Position numbers and translations under genes: made by a program. Below, in pieces: positions 49,692-59,083 of a stretch of DNA of 64,000 nucleotides. The notes beneath the pieces were generated by a model. It was not told the DNA's origin, ran no database searches, and was given only the letters and a program-made list of their open reading frames with translations. Numbering within the stretch: the stretch's first letter is position 1; the number at the start of each line of letters is the position of its first letter. The stretch comes from Bacillus siamensis KCTC 13613 (GTDB taxonomy: Bacteria > Bacillota > Bacilli > Bacillales > Bacillaceae): contig NZ_AJVF01000042.1 in assembly GCF_000262045.1 (NCBI RefSeq), forward strand, positions 62,001 through 126,000, read 5' to 3'.

Positions 49692-49813
49692 TCTCATTCC
49701 TACTTCCATATGTTTTTTGTCAAAGCCTTCTTCAATATGAATTTCAATTGTAAGCCGGCTTTCTTTTTGATATTCTTTTGAAGGAAGATGCGTCTGCTCT
49801 TCTTTTCGCGGCT

Positions 49814-49842
49814 ATTATACCACACCTTCAGCCGGAAAACGA
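49814..49842 (-). promoter_or_regulatory. Extended -10 promoter of ppiB
   Basis: Minus strand TGGTATAAT with a TG extended element and perfect TATAAT (49814-49819); the -35 (TCGTTT, 49837-49842) is poor. Confidence 0.5.
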
Positions 49843-49974
49843 ATCTCCCCGCTTCCAAAGAAAGAAAATGAAACCAGAACAGCTTCACAGCCGTCTATGT
49901 AACGGAACTGCTTCACGCAGTCCCTCACAAACCGCTTCAAAACGGCATTTGTGAAAAGAAGGAGGTTAACCGCT

Positions 49975-50877
49975 TTGAAAAAAATGTGGATTGGATTGCT
50001 GGCGGCGGCCGCAGTATTGTGCACAATACCGAAAATCAGCCTGGCCGATGCCGCAGTCGGAGATGTTATCGTCACACTGGGGGCAGATCTGTCAAACGCA
50101 GACCGTCAGAAAGTGCTTGACGAATTAAATGTCCCTGATAACGCGACAAAGGTGACGGTCACGAATAAAGAAGAACATGAATATCTGGGAAAATATATAT
50201 CGAATGCCCAAATCGGCACAAGAGCCATTTCTTCATCATCCATCACGGTGGAAAAGAAAGGGTCCGGACTTGACGTCCAAACCCATAATATTGATTCCAT
50301 TACGGATGAGATGTACTTAAACGCCCTGATGACAGCAGGCGTGAAAGATGCAAAAGTATACGTGACGGCGCCGTTTGAGGTATCAGGAACCGCCGCATTG
50401 ACAGGAATCATTAAGGCGTATGAAGTGTCATCAGACAAAGCGATTTCAGAAGACGTAAAACAGGTCGCCAACCAAGAGCTTGTCACAACTTCAAATCTCG
50501 GGGAAAAAATCGGAGATAAAAACGCCTCCGCGCTTATCGCAAACATTAAAGACGATTTCGCGAAAAACGGTGTGCCCGATACAAAAGAAGGAATCGAGAA
50601 AAAAGTCGATGATGCGGCATCAAACCTTAACATTACACTGACTGACGCTCAAAAAGACCAGTTAGTTTCATTGTTTAATAAAATGAAAAATGCCAAGATT
50701 GATTGGGGCCAAGTCGGCAATCAGCTCGATAAGGCAAAAGACAAAATCACAAAATTCATTCAATCCGATGAAGGCAAAAGCTTTATCCAAAAAGTCATTG
50801 ATTTCTTCGCTTCAATTTGGAATGCGATCGTGTCTGTATTTACAGGAGACAGCGGATCAACTTCTTCAAACAGCTGA
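49975..50877 (+). CDS. ypuA: Secreted DUF1002 protein YpuA
   Basis: A 300-residue exported protein. The signal peptide (about 1-24: KKMWIGLLAAAAVLCTIPKISLA) ends near LADA. The mature part is the DUF1002 region (GDVIVTLGADLSNADRQKVL and ISSSSITV), then a helical C-terminal segment with a hydrophobic stretch near 275-290. Function is not established; it is cell-wall related by family and context only. Start is TTG 49975 behind AAGGAGG; a GTG 24 bases upstream overlaps that site. Divergent from ppiB. Confidence 0.85.
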   Translation: MKKMWIGLLAAAAVLCTIPKISLADAAVGDVIVTLGADLSNADRQKVLDELNVPDNATKVTVTNKEEHEYLGKYISNAQIGTRAISSSSITVEKKGSGLDVQTHNIDSITDEMYLNALMTAGVKDAKVYVTAPFEVSGTAALTGIIKAYEVSSDKAISEDVKQVANQELVTTSNLGEKIGDKNASALIANIKDDFAKNGVPDTKEGIEKKVDDAASNLNITLTDAQKDQLVSLFNKMKNAKIDWGQVGNQLDKAKDKITKFIQSDEGKSFIQKVIDFFASIWNAIVSVFTGDSGSTSSNS

Positions 50878-50879
50878 GA

Positions 50880-50920
50880 CAAAAAAGAGACCGGACTCCA
50901 TTGTCCCGGTCTCTTTTTTA
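50880..50920. terminator. Bidirectional terminator between ypuA and lysA
   Basis: AAAAAAGAGACCGGGAC-type arms (GAGACCGG/CCGGTCTC) with A and T runs on both sides, serving both converging genes. Confidence 0.88.
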
Positions 50921-50921
50921 T

Positions 50922-52241
50922 TTATTGTTTGACCCCCGTCTTAAACGGCAGATCCAGCTTTACGATGTCTTCATAAGTTTCCCTTTTAATGACAAGATGC
51001 GCTTCGCCGTCTTCCACAAATACGACGGCAGGCCGCGGAATGCGGTTGTAGTTGTTAGCCATGCTGTACCCGTATGCTCCCGTGCAGAAGACGGCGAGAA
51101 GATCGCCTTCTTTCACTTCCGGAAGATCTATATCCCAGATGAGCATATCTCCGCTTTCACAGCACTTACCCGCGATGGACACCGTCGTGTCGTGGTGTTC
51201 TCCGATTCTGTTTGCCGAAACGGCTTCATATTTGGCCTGATAAAGCGCAGGACGGATATTGTCGCTCATGCCTCCGTCAACCGCTGCATATTTACGGGTG
51301 CCGGGAACTTCTTTTTGCGAGCCGATGGTATAAAGCGTCGTTCCGGCGTCGCCGACGAGCGAGCGTCCCGGTTCAATCCAAATTTCCGGAATGTCAAAAG
51401 CATGCAGCGCTGCGTTTTCTTTTACCGCTTCGATTATTTTTTCAACGTAGACGGCAGGATGAAGAGGTTCATCCTCTTCCGTGTAACGGATGCCGAAGCC
51501 GCCCCCTAAATTCAGCACTTCAGAGACGAAACCGAAAGATTCTCTCCATTCACTCAGTTTTGCGAAGATTTTTTCTGCGGCCAGCACAAAGCCCGCCGTA
51601 TCAAAAATTTGTGATCCGATGTGGCAGTGAACACCGAGAAGATGGATATGGTCTGACTGCAGCACTTGCTCAATCGCCTTTTCTATTTGCCCGTTATGCA
51701 GATCAAAGCCGAATTTGGAATCTTCCTGTCCGGTCGTAATATAATCATGCGTATGCGCCTCTACCCCCGGGGTGATGCGCAGAAGCACATCCATGGTGCG
51801 CCCTGATTTGCTGCACAGTTCCGCGAGTAAGGATATTTCATAAAAATTATCAACGACGATGCAGCCGATTTGATGATCGAGCGCCATTTTCAATTCTTCT
51901 CTGCTTTTGTTATTGCCGTGAAAATGAATCCGGTCAGCCGGAAAACCAGCCGAAACCGCCGTAAACAGCTCTCCGCCGGATACAACGTCCAGTGAGAGCC
52001 CCTCCTGCTCAGCAAGCTGTATCATTGCAACGGAGGAAAACGCCTTGCTCGCGTATGCGACCTGCGCTTTTAAATCCGCGTCAATGAATGCCTGTTTAAA
52101 GCTTTTAGCGCGCTCACGTATTAAAGCCACGTCATAAACATAAAGAGGCGTGCCGTAATGCTCCGCTAAATACAGGGCATCCACACCTCCGATTTCCAGA
52201 TGACCTAGTTTGTTTTGTCTGCTTGTGCCATGTAAGAACAA
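50922..52241 (-). CDS. lysA: Diaminopimelate decarboxylase
   Basis: Converts meso-diaminopimelate to lysine; PLP-dependent, 439 residues. The PLP lysine is in YASKAFSS near residue 63, the glycine-rich phosphate site LGGGFGIRY near 242, and the active-site Cys in CCESGD near 357. Start is TTG 52241 behind GAGGGAATG. It follows spoVAF, and in B. subtilis spoVA transcripts can reach it, linking lysine and dipicolinate supply during sporulation. A hairpin separates them here. Confidence 0.96.
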   Translation of the reverse strand: MFLHGTSRQNKLGHLEIGGVDALYLAEHYGTPLYVYDVALIRERAKSFKQAFIDADLKAQVAYASKAFSSVAMIQLAEQEGLSLDVVSGGELFTAVSAGFPADRIHFHGNNKSREELKMALDHQIGCIVVDNFYEISLLAELCSKSGRTMDVLLRITPGVEAHTHDYITTGQEDSKFGFDLHNGQIEKAIEQVLQSDHIHLLGVHCHIGSQIFDTAGFVLAAEKIFAKLSEWRESFGFVSEVLNLGGGFGIRYTEEDEPLHPAVYVEKIIEAVKENAALHAFDIPEIWIEPGRSLVGDAGTTLYTIGSQKEVPGTRKYAAVDGGMSDNIRPALYQAKYEAVSANRIGEHHDTTVSIAGKCCESGDMLIWDIDLPEVKEGDLLAVFCTGAYGYSMANNYNRIPRPAVVFVEDGEAHLVIKRETYEDIVKLDLPFKTGVKQ

Positions 52242-52275
52242 TGCTCATTCCCTCTTTCTGATCCGCATATGGGTG

Positions 52276-52303
52276 AAAAGGACAGCTTTTTTGAGCTGTC
52301 CTT
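52276..52303 (-). terminator. Terminator-like hairpin between spoVAF and lysA
   Basis: AAGGACAGCT/AGCTGTCCTT perfect hairpin with T residues on the minus strand. The following T-run is short (TTTT), so readthrough is possible. Confidence 0.65.
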
Positions 52304-52364
52304 ATACAAGTCCCGCATAAGTTAAGACATACAATATCATAATCTTCTGTCGGTTTCAATGCGA

Positions 52365-53846
52365 TTATGAACCGCTTGGCTGTCTTTGACGGTCTTTCGG
52401 GTGAACAATGCTCGGTCTGACTTTCGCTCCCGGCACTGTCGTCCTGACGAGCACCTGCCACAGCGCCTTTCCGTTAAACGGTAAAAATGGCCATAAATAC
52501 GGTGTATGAAACGAGCGGATACCCGCCATTAAAATCAGCAGCAATGTAAAGCCGATAACAAAACCTTTTACTTTAAAAATGGCCACGAGCACCATTAAGA
52601 TGAGACGTATCATTTTATTAGCGAGGCTGAGTTCATAGCTCGGCGTGGTAAATGATCCGATGGCGGCGATCGATACGTACAGAATGACTTCGGCGGAAAA
52701 CAGCCCCACCGCTATGGCAATTTGTCCGATCAGCACTGCCGCTATCAGGCCCATGGCAGTCGATAAGGCGGTCGGCGTATGGATCGCGGCCATCCTGAGA
52801 AACTCAATCCCCAAATCAGCCAGAAAGATCTGCAGAATGATCGGAATGTGCGTATTTTTATTTAAGCCGATAAAATCCAATCTTTCAGGCAAAAGTGACG
52901 GGTCGAGAACAAAGAGGAACCAGATCGGAAGCAGAACAGTTGAAGCGATAATACCGAAAAACCTGATCCATCTTAAAAATGTTCCGACAGAAGGCGCCTG
53001 TCTGTATTCTTCCGCATGCTGAACGTGGTGAAAAATCGTTGTGGGCGTTATGATCACGCTCGGTGACGTATCAACGACGATAATGACGTGCCCTTCTAAT
53101 ATATGATTGGCGGCCACATCAGGACGCTCCGTGTATCTGACCATCGGAAACGGGTTGTAGCCTTGTTTGACGATAAATTCTTCCACCGTTTTATCAGCCA
53201 TCGTCAGTCCGTCAATGTCAATCGCATTCACTTCGTTTTCAACGATGCTGACAAGGTCCGGATCCGCGATGTCCTCTATATACACAATGGCAAGATCCGT
53301 TTTAGAACGCTCGCCGACTTTCGTAATTTTGACGCGGAGCCTTTCGTCTCTGATCCTTCTTCTGATTAACGCTGTATTAATGACGATACTTTCGATAAAT
53401 CCGTCTCTTGCCCCGCGAACGACTTTCTCTGTATCCGGCTCTTCGGGTGTGCGTCCGGGGTAATTTCTGACGTCAACGATGAAGGCGAAACCGGCGTCTT
53501 CTACGATAACGGCCACAAGTCCGGAAAGCACTTGATCCGTCGCTTCGTCGAGCGTTTTGACTTTTTGGACCTGCTGGTTCACAAGCCTGTTTTCAACAAC
53601 ATCAAGCGCTTCATCCGCGTTCTCGTCATAATTATTGACATCGACGAGCTGTTCTATTAAATGAATGATAAACAATGTATCGGTTAACCCGTTGACAAAG
53701 TAAATCTGGACTTCCCGGTCTAATACTTGAACTTTGCGGACTCCGATATCGTAGCTCGTCCCCATACCGACGCGGTCTTTAAAAAATTGTTCATTTTTTC
53801 TAGGATCCCGGTATACTTTTATCATGTTTTCCGGTTTTTCCGGCAT
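52365..53846 (-). CDS. spoVAF: Spore germination protein SpoVAF (GerA-family A subunit-like)
   Basis: A 493-residue inner spore membrane protein related to the A subunits of germinant receptors. A large soluble N-terminal part (to about 290, including [31 protein letters not shown] near 255-285) precedes four or five transmembrane segments, with [24 protein letters not shown] sequence near 345. It overlaps spoVAEA by 47 bases, so translation is probably coupled. Last gene of the spoVA operon. Confidence 0.95.
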   Translation of the reverse strand: MPEKPENMIKVYRDPRKNEQFFKDRVGMGTSYDIGVRKVQVLDREVQIYFVNGLTDTLFIIHLIEQLVDVNNYDENADEALDVVENRLVNQQVQKVKTLDEATDQVLSGLVAVIVEDAGFAFIVDVRNYPGRTPEEPDTEKVVRGARDGFIESIVINTALIRRRIRDERLRVKITKVGERSKTDLAIVYIEDIADPDLVSIVENEVNAIDIDGLTMADKTVEEFIVKQGYNPFPMVRYTERPDVAANHILEGHVIIVVDTSPSVIITPTTIFHHVQHAEEYRQAPSVGTFLRWIRFFGIIASTVLLPIWFLFVLDPSLLPERLDFIGLNKNTHIPIILQIFLADLGIEFLRMAAIHTPTALSTAMGLIAAVLIGQIAIAVGLFSAEVILYVSIAAIGSFTTPSYELSLANKMIRLILMVLVAIFKVKGFVIGFTLLLILMAGIRSFHTPYLWPFLPFNGKALWQVLVRTTVPGAKVRPSIVHPKDRQRQPSGS

Positions 53847-54405
53847 GATATTCGCTCCTTTCTAAAATGAATTCGACAGCCTTCATCGTGATCGGCGAGC
53901 CTTTGGATATGTCATCTTTTCTTCCCATTTTTCCTATATCGCCGATGCCCACAACGAGGGGAACGTCCAGTTTGTCAAGACAATACACCGTATCTCCGTT
54001 CATTCTGTGCTCGTCCATTTCTCTCATTCCGGTTTTATCGACGCCAAACTCCGTCACTTCTCCATCACGGTCAATGGAGACATCGACTTTTGTCCATTCA
54101 GCCTGATGGGTTTTAGAAGCGACCGCAATCACTCCAAGCACTTCAATGTCTTGATGTGAGGCGACATATTTCAGCGCCGTTTCGCCCGGCCCCTCCCCTT
54201 GCAGGCCGGAATCGTCAAACATGACAAACACCGGATCATGCGGCGCGGCTTTAATCAGCTGAACGAGTTCCGGGCCGGTTCTGGTTGACGGATTGCCTTT
54301 TGATTGGGAAATACATCGTCCGCCTGCTTTTTCCGCGGCATATTCAATCGTTTTGGCGGCGTATACGTCTCCGTCTGTCACAAGGATGACCTTCCGTTTC
54401 GTCAT
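53800..54405 (-). CDS. spoVAEA: Stage V sporulation protein SpoVAEA
   Basis: A 201-residue soluble protein of the spoVA dipicolinate channel set. The N-terminus begins [32 protein letters not shown] and resembles a nucleotide-binding or Rossmann-like fold; [18 protein letters not shown] is conserved. It starts 6 bases after spoVAEB and overlaps spoVAF. Its exact role in Ca-dipicolinate movement is not settled. Confidence 0.93.
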   Translation of the reverse strand: MTKRKVILVTDGDVYAAKTIEYAAEKAGGRCISQSKGNPSTRTGPELVQLIKAAPHDPVFVMFDDSGLQGEGPGETALKYVASHQDIEVLGVIAVASKTHQAEWTKVDVSIDRDGEVTEFGVDKTGMREMDEHRMNGDTVYCLDKLDVPLVVGIGDIGKMGRKDDISKGSPITMKAVEFILERSEYHAGKTGKHDKSIPGS

Positions 54406-54411
54406 CAGACA

Positions 54412-54762
54412 TTATCCTTTCGGTTTAAAAATAACGGCTACAAGAAATGCGAATAAAATCGCTGAAGATATACCGGCGGAGGTCAGTTCAAAAATCCCCA
54501 TGGCGATCCCGATAAATCCATGCTCGTGAGCCTGATGCATGGCGCCGTGCAATAAGCTGTGACCGAAGCTGACGATGGGAACCGTCGCGCCCGCACCTGC
54601 GAATTCGATAAATTTGTCATATATTCCGAACCCATCCAACAAGGCGCCGATGACGACAAAAGTTGTCATCACATGGGCGGGTGTCAGTTTAAAAATGTCA
54701 AGCAGCAGCTGACCGATAATGCATATGATTCCTCCGCAAACAAAAGCCCACAGATATTCCAT
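54412..54762 (-). CDS. spoVAEB: Stage V sporulation protein SpoVAEB
   Basis: A 116-residue inner spore membrane protein, paralogous to SpoVAC, with about three or four transmembrane segments. The shared motif is [16 protein letters not shown] near residue 9 and [27 protein letters not shown] near 42-68. It is thought to form part of the channel for Ca-dipicolinate. It starts at the stop codon of spoVAD, with no gap. Confidence 0.94.
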   Translation of the reverse strand: MEYLWAFVCGGIICIIGQLLLDIFKLTPAHVMTTFVVIGALLDGFGIYDKFIEFAGAGATVPIVSFGHSLLHGAMHQAHEHGFIGIAMGIFELTSAGISSAILFAFLVAVIFKPKG

Positions 54763-55779
54763 TTATGATGCACCTCCCGCTCGCTCAAATACCACACCGT
54801 GGGCGATGGTCGGAATGGTTTCCTTCTGCTGAATCATTGTCGGACTTAAAAGCGCTCCTGTCGCGACAACGAGAACCCTGTTAAGAGAGCCCGATTTCAG
54901 TTGATTAAAGATATGTGTGTACGTAACGAGCGCGGAGCAGGCGCAGCCGCTTCCGCCCGCAAACACCTGCTGATCCGGCGTATAGATGAGAAGACCGCAG
55001 TCATCGTGTTTCGTTCCCGCGGGATAGCCTTCTTCCTTAAGCAAATCTTTTAAGATCGGCGAGCCTACGCCTGAAAGGTCTCCCGTTAAAATCAGATCGT
55101 AATCATCCGCCGTGCGGTTCAAATCCTTCAGGTGCTGTTTGATTGTATCGGCGGCAGCGGGCGCCATGGCTGAGCCCATATCAAACGGGTCTGTAATTCC
55201 GAGGTCGCTTACTTTTCCCACTGTCGCGCTTGTAATCCGGATATCAGAAGGGTTTTGGCTGATGATGACCGCTCCGCCCCCCGTGACCGTTGAAGTGGCG
55301 GTATCCGGCTTTTGCCCGCCATACTCCGTCGGATTACGGAATTGTCTTTCAGCCGTCGCGTTATGGCTGCTCGTCGCTGCAATCGCCCGGTTCGCAAAAC
55401 CGCCGTCAATAAGCGCGGATGCGACGGCGACCGTTTCCATTGACGTCGAGCAGGCGCCGAACAGGCAGAGGAACGGAATTTTCAGATGTCTTGCGACGTA
55501 ATTGGCCGTCACATTTTGATTTAAAAGATCGCCAGCGAGTAACAAATCGATGTCGCTCTTTTTCAAATTCTGTTTTTGCAAAGCGGAGTTGATGGCATCT
55601 TCCATTAATTGACGTTCCGCCATTTCCCAGTTTTTCTGATTGCAATGCATTTCATCGTATGTTTTATCAAACAGCGAGCCGAGCGGGCCGTCTTTTTCTT
55701 TCGGTCCGGCTGCCGTTCCCGCCGCATTTATAAATAACGGGTTTTCAAACACCCAGGTTTGCTTTCCGGTCAATTTCAT
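54763..55779 (-). CDS. spoVAD: Stage V sporulation protein SpoVAD (dipicolinate-binding)
   Basis: A 338-residue protein with a thiolase/ketoacyl-synthase-like fold that binds Ca-dipicolinate and is needed for its entry into the spore. The nucleophile-region GACSTSMETVAVA near residue 110 and the C-terminal HGVVFERAGG resemble the fold's active-site loops, though it is not known as an enzyme. GGAGGAG precedes the ATG. It lies between spoVAC and spoVAEB. Confidence 0.95.
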   Translation of the reverse strand: MKLTGKQTWVFENPLFINAAGTAAGPKEKDGPLGSLFDKTYDEMHCNQKNWEMAERQLMEDAINSALQKQNLKKSDIDLLLAGDLLNQNVTANYVARHLKIPFLCLFGACSTSMETVAVASALIDGGFANRAIAATSSHNATAERQFRNPTEYGGQKPDTATSTVTGGGAVIISQNPSDIRITSATVGKVSDLGITDPFDMGSAMAPAAADTIKQHLKDLNRTADDYDLILTGDLSGVGSPILKDLLKEEGYPAGTKHDDCGLLIYTPDQQVFAGGSGCACSALVTYTHIFNQLKSGSLNRVLVVATGALLSPTMIQQKETIPTIAHGVVFERAGGAS

Positions 55780-55791
55780 TTTTTTCTCCTC

Positions 55792-56244
55792 CTATGAAAA
55801 CAGTTTTTCACAAGCAAACCGTATCAGGCCTACGATATAGGCTGCCACGACGCCGAATACAATGACGTTTCCCGCCAGTTTAAACATGTTTGTCGCTACA
55901 CCGAGCACAAGACCTTCACTTCTGTGTTCCAGAGCCGCGCTTGTCATACTGTTTGCAAACCCCGTCACCGGCACGGCTGAACCCGCTCCGGCAAACTGAC
56001 CGAGCCTGTCATAAATGCCGAATCCGGTCAAGAGGGCGGAAATTAAAATAAGAGTGGCGGACGTCGGGTTTCCCGCTGTTTTTTCATTAAAATTAAAAAA
56101 ATGGATGTAAAAGTCTTGAAGAGCCTGCCCAATCAGACAAATCAAACCGCCGATCAGAAAGGCTTTGACACAATTCCAGACGTATGGCGGTTTCGGCTGA
56201 TAGTCTTTCACTTTTGTTTTGTAATTTTCTTTTAAGTTTGTCAC
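55792..56244 (-). CDS. spoVAC: Stage V sporulation protein SpoVAC (mechanosensitive channel)
   Basis: A 150-residue inner membrane protein; the B. subtilis protein behaves as a tension-gated channel releasing dipicolinate in germination. The motifs GGLICLIGQALQDFY near 32 and LTGFGIYDRLGQFAGAGSAVPVTGF near 72-96 parallel those in SpoVAEB. GGAGG precedes the ATG. It follows spoVAB after 12 bases. Confidence 0.95.
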   Translation of the reverse strand: MTNLKENYKTKVKDYQPKPPYVWNCVKAFLIGGLICLIGQALQDFYIHFFNFNEKTAGNPTSATLILISALLTGFGIYDRLGQFAGAGSAVPVTGFANSMTSAALEHRSEGLVLGVATNMFKLAGNVIVFGVVAAYIVGLIRFACEKLFS

Positions 56245-56256
56245 GTCTGTTCCTCC

Positions 56257-56682
56257 TTATGAATGATGGATAAAATACAGCCAATGAAATAATGAGCCGG
56301 CTATTTTGCCGAACACGATAGCCATCAGCAAAATGATGATTTTGCTCCCGAAACCGATCCGTTTGGCAAGAATGGGAAGCACGTTCAGCACTTCTGTAAG
56401 CGCCGCGGCCAGCATGCCGACAAACATGCCGGCCAGAAGCCCGACCGGAACGGCAAGCCATTCAGATAAAAAAAAATGATTCATATTTAAGGTTTCCCAG
56501 CCGCCGAACACCGCCCCGGAAATAACAGCCCCTTCGTAGGCCTGTACAAAGCGCATGGTTTTTGTCAGCTGCATAAGGCGGGGGATGATTCCCATAACGG
56601 TTAAAAAAGCCACAAAGCCCGCTCCCACGGTCAGCCCGCCGCCAAGCCCGACAAACATAACGAAAAGAATGCTAACGATCAT
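56257..56682 (-). CDS. spoVAB: Stage V sporulation protein SpoVAB
   Basis: A 141-residue polytopic protein with about four transmembrane segments and glycine-rich first helices ([27 protein letters not shown] cannot be soluble). It belongs to the dipicolinate transport operon; its individual role is unknown. It overlaps spoVAA by 11 bases, suggesting coupling. Confidence 0.94.
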   Translation of the reverse strand: MIVSILFVMFVGLGGGLTVGAGFVAFLTVMGIIPRLMQLTKTMRFVQAYEGAVISGAVFGGWETLNMNHFFLSEWLAVPVGLLAGMFVGMLAAALTEVLNVLPILAKRIGFGSKIIILLMAIVFGKIAGSLFHWLYFIHHS

Positions 56683-57292
56683 GCAGATCTTTCATCGTCT
56701 CTTCGTTTTCGTGTATTGCGACATAATGATCGAGATCAAGCTGATAATTAAACATCTCGACCTCCAGCGGGCTTGGCTCTTCATTCAGGCGTTTTTTAAA
56801 GATGTGATTAAAAAAGACGATCATCCCGAGACCGAGGCCGATGCTGTACGGAATCTGAAGCAGGTACGGATACTCATTGCGCCTGCCCGTTATGATTTCA
56901 TATAAGGCGATATGAACTTCTCTCATGCTGACATCTTCATGAAAATTCATAATGGCGAGACATGAACCGATAAAAAGCAGCAGCCAGACACCGACAAACA
57001 AAACGGCTGACAGCTGCTTTTTCTGGTAATGGATTTCCACTATCGTTTCAGCGCCGCCGACGGTCTGCACATCAAGAGCGGGAAAAGCGGTATGAATGGC
57101 CTTCAGCACTTTTATGATGTCCAGCACGACGATATTTTTGTCTTTTTTCGTGATCTGATACAGCGGCAGTGCCGACAGTTTTTTTTTCAGCTTTTGCTGT
57201 CCTGCGATCTGGGCGGCGTCACCGACTGTGATGATATCTCCGGTATGAGCCTTCACGCGGTGGCGAAGTCTGAGAAATATTCGTCTTTCCAT
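56672..57292 (-). CDS. spoVAA: Stage V sporulation protein SpoVAA
   Basis: First gene of the spoVA operon. The 206-residue protein has a basic soluble N-terminal half ([26 protein letters not shown]), then two transmembrane segments near 100-118 and 152-172. A SigG promoter of near-consensus sequence lies just upstream, fitting forespore expression of the whole operon. Confidence 0.94.
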   Translation of the reverse strand: MERRIFLRLRHRVKAHTGDIITVGDAAQIAGQQKLKKKLSALPLYQITKKDKNIVVLDIIKVLKAIHTAFPALDVQTVGGAETIVEIHYQKKQLSAVLFVGVWLLLFIGSCLAIMNFHEDVSMREVHIALYEIITGRRNEYPYLLQIPYSIGLGLGMIVFFNHIFKKRLNEEPSPLEVEMFNYQLDLDHYVAIHENEETMKDLHDR

Positions 57293-57325
57293 CTTGCATC
57301 ACCATCTTTCGGGTGGTTATATATG

Positions 57326-57355
57326 TAGTATGTGGTTCACTTTTGTTCTCATTCA
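57326..57355 (-). promoter_or_regulatory. SigG promoter of the spoVA operon
   Basis: Minus strand TGAATG (57350-57355), 17-base spacer, perfect CATACTA (57326-57332). Matches SigG and the known forespore timing of spoVA. Confidence 0.8.
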
Positions 57356-57393
57356 TCAGCAGCAAAAGACCATAAATTACCATTCGGGCGCAA

Positions 57394-57425
57394 ATAAAAA
57401 AAGCCGGCCTGTAAAAGGTCAGCTT
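57394..57425 (-). terminator. Terminator at the sigF stop
   Basis: AGCTGACCT/AGGCCGGCT hairpin with one mismatch and seven T on the minus strand; the left arm includes the sigF stop. Confidence 0.7.
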
Positions 57426-58186
57426 TCCGTATGATCCATCTGCACTTTAATCTGCTTTAATATTTTTTTCTCCAGCCTCGATACCTGCACTTGTGAAATC
57501 CCGAGCCGTTCGGCTACTTCCGACTGCGTCTGATCCTTGTAATACCTCAGATAGACAATGAGCTTTTCCCGTTCTTCCAAATCACTGATCGCTTCCTTGA
57601 GAGCGATTTTGTCAAACCACTTCTCTTCTGAATGATCGGCGATCTGATCGAGCAGGGTGATCGGGTCTCCGTCATTTTCATACACCGTTTCATGAATGGA
57701 CGAAGGCGCCCGCACCGCTTCCTGCGCAAGCACCACATCCTCCGCGTCAATTTCCAGGTGGTCAGCGATTTCCTGGACGGTCGGCACTCTTCCGTATGTT
57801 TTTGACAGTTCATCTTTCGCCCGGCGGATTTTATTGCCGAGCTCTTTTAAAGATCTTGATACTTTGACGGTTCCGTCATCCCGGATGAAGCGCTGGATTT
57901 CTCCGATAATCATCGGCACGGCATAAGTTGAAAAACGGACATCATAGGACAAATCGAATTTATCAACGGATTTTAACAACCCGATACAGCCGATCTGAAA
58001 CAGATCGTCCGGCTCATAGCCCCTGTTTAAGAACCTTTGCACGACGGACCATACAAGACGCATGTTTTTTTCTATGAGGAGGTCTCTTGCCTGCTGGTCG
58101 CCCTCTTGGCTCTTTTTGATCAATTCTTTGACTTCATGGTCCTTGAGCTGCGCGTTTTTGCTGTTTTTCTTAACCTCCACATCCAT
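57419..58186 (-). CDS. sigF: Forespore RNA polymerase sigma factor SigF
   Basis: First compartment-specific sigma factor of sporulation, 255 residues. Region 2 (RDLLIEKNMRLVWSVVQRFLNRGYEPDDLFQIGCIGLLKSVD, about 37-78), region 3, and region 4 with the helix-turn-helix (QTQSEVAERLGISQVQVSRLEKKIL near 222-246) are complete. AAGGAG precedes the ATG. It is held by SpoIIAB, encoded 11 bases upstream. Also spoIIAC. Confidence 0.97.
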   Translation of the reverse strand: MDVEVKKNSKNAQLKDHEVKELIKKSQEGDQQARDLLIEKNMRLVWSVVQRFLNRGYEPDDLFQIGCIGLLKSVDKFDLSYDVRFSTYAVPMIIGEIQRFIRDDGTVKVSRSLKELGNKIRRAKDELSKTYGRVPTVQEIADHLEIDAEDVVLAQEAVRAPSSIHETVYENDGDPITLLDQIADHSEEKWFDKIALKEAISDLEEREKLIVYLRYYKDQTQSEVAERLGISQVQVSRLEKKILKQIKVQMDHTES

Positions 58187-58197
58187 AACAAATCTCC

Positions 58198-58638
58198 TTA
58201 ATTACAAAGCGCTTTGCTTTTTGATAGGTGTTTTGTTAAGCGTATCGTCGTCCCCATCTCCGGCGAGGAATCAATCGAGACATCATCCATGAAGTTTTCC
58301 ATAATGGTAAAGCCCATTCCGGAGCGCTCAAGCTCGGGTTTTGTCGTAAAGAGCGGCTGGCGCGCTTCCTCAAGATCCGTGATCCCGAGGCCTTCGTCAC
58401 GTATGGTCAGATAGACGACATGATCCTCCAGGGTAACGGAGATGTACACCTTTCCGTCGCAGTTTTCTTCATAGCCGTGGATGATTGCGTTTGTTACCGC
58501 TTCTGATACGACGGTTTTGATTTCTGTCAGCTCGTCCATCGTCGGGTCGAGCTGCGCGATAAAAGAAGCAACCGTTACACGCGCAAACGATTCATTCTGA
58601 CTGAGGGCTGAAAATTCAAGATGCATCTCGTTTTTCAT
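58198..58638 (-). CDS. spoIIAB: Anti-sigma F factor and protein kinase SpoIIAB
   Basis: A 146-residue GHKL-fold kinase that binds SigF and also phosphorylates SpoIIAA on serine. ATP-site boxes are visible: the N box [15 protein letters not shown] near residues 45-59, the G1 box DEGLGI near 81, and G2 [10 protein letters not shown] near 105. It overlaps spoIIAA by 4 bases. Sequence is nearly identical to B. subtilis. Confidence 0.97.
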   Translation of the reverse strand: MKNEMHLEFSALSQNESFARVTVASFIAQLDPTMDELTEIKTVVSEAVTNAIIHGYEENCDGKVYISVTLEDHVVYLTIRDEGLGITDLEEARQPLFTTKPELERSGMGFTIMENFMDDVSIDSSPEMGTTIRLTKHLSKSKALCN

Positions 58639-58988
58639 GATGCCACCCCCAGCGTTAAAAGCGCTTTTTGTTCTGATTGTTCGAACCTGATGATTTTAAA
58701 CAGGCCCGACATGTCAAACAGACGTCTCACCGCAGGCGAAATCGCGCACACGACCATTTCTCCGCCGAGCTGTTTAATTTGTTTATAACGCCCTAAAATC
58801 ACGCCGAGGCCGGAGCTGTCCATGAAGGAAAGATCTTCAAGGTTCAGCACGATGTGACGGATGCCGTCAGCCTCCAGCGATTCAGCAACCTTTTGTTTTA
58901 ATGATTCTGCCGTATGGTGGTCGAGTTCACCAGTTAATCGAATACAAAGCACGGATTCTTTGACATGCAAGTCAATTCCAAGGCTCAT
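58635..58988 (-). CDS. spoIIAA: Anti-anti-sigma factor SpoIIAA
   Basis: A 117-residue STAS-domain protein that, when dephosphorylated by SpoIIE, displaces SigF from SpoIIAB. The phosphorylated serine is Ser58 in [18 protein letters not shown] use ATG 58988 because AGGAGG sits at proper distance; an ATG two codons upstream is too close to it. First gene of the spoIIA operon, with a SigH-type promoter before it. Confidence 0.96.
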   Translation of the reverse strand: MSLGIDLHVKESVLCIRLTGELDHHTAESLKQKVAESLEADGIRHIVLNLEDLSFMDSSGLGVILGRYKQIKQLGGEMVVCAISPAVRRLFDMSGLFKIIRFEQSEQKALLTLGVAS

Positions 58989-59021
58989 GCTCATTCCTCC
59001 TTGATATGATCGGATAATGAG

Positions 59022-59051
59022 TGTTTCGATTTTCGGGAATGCAATTCCTTC
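59022..59051 (-). promoter_or_regulatory. SigH promoter of the spoIIA operon
   Basis: Minus strand GAAGGAATT (59043-59051) fits SigH -35 RnAGGAwww exactly; 12 bases on, ATCGAAACA (59022-59030) is a partial fit to the -10 RnnGAATww. SigH and Spo0A control spoIIA in B. subtilis; I do not call individual Spo0A boxes. Confidence 0.5.
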
Positions 59052-59083
59052 ACCATGACAAAACTAGTGCCCGTTCGCCACGA

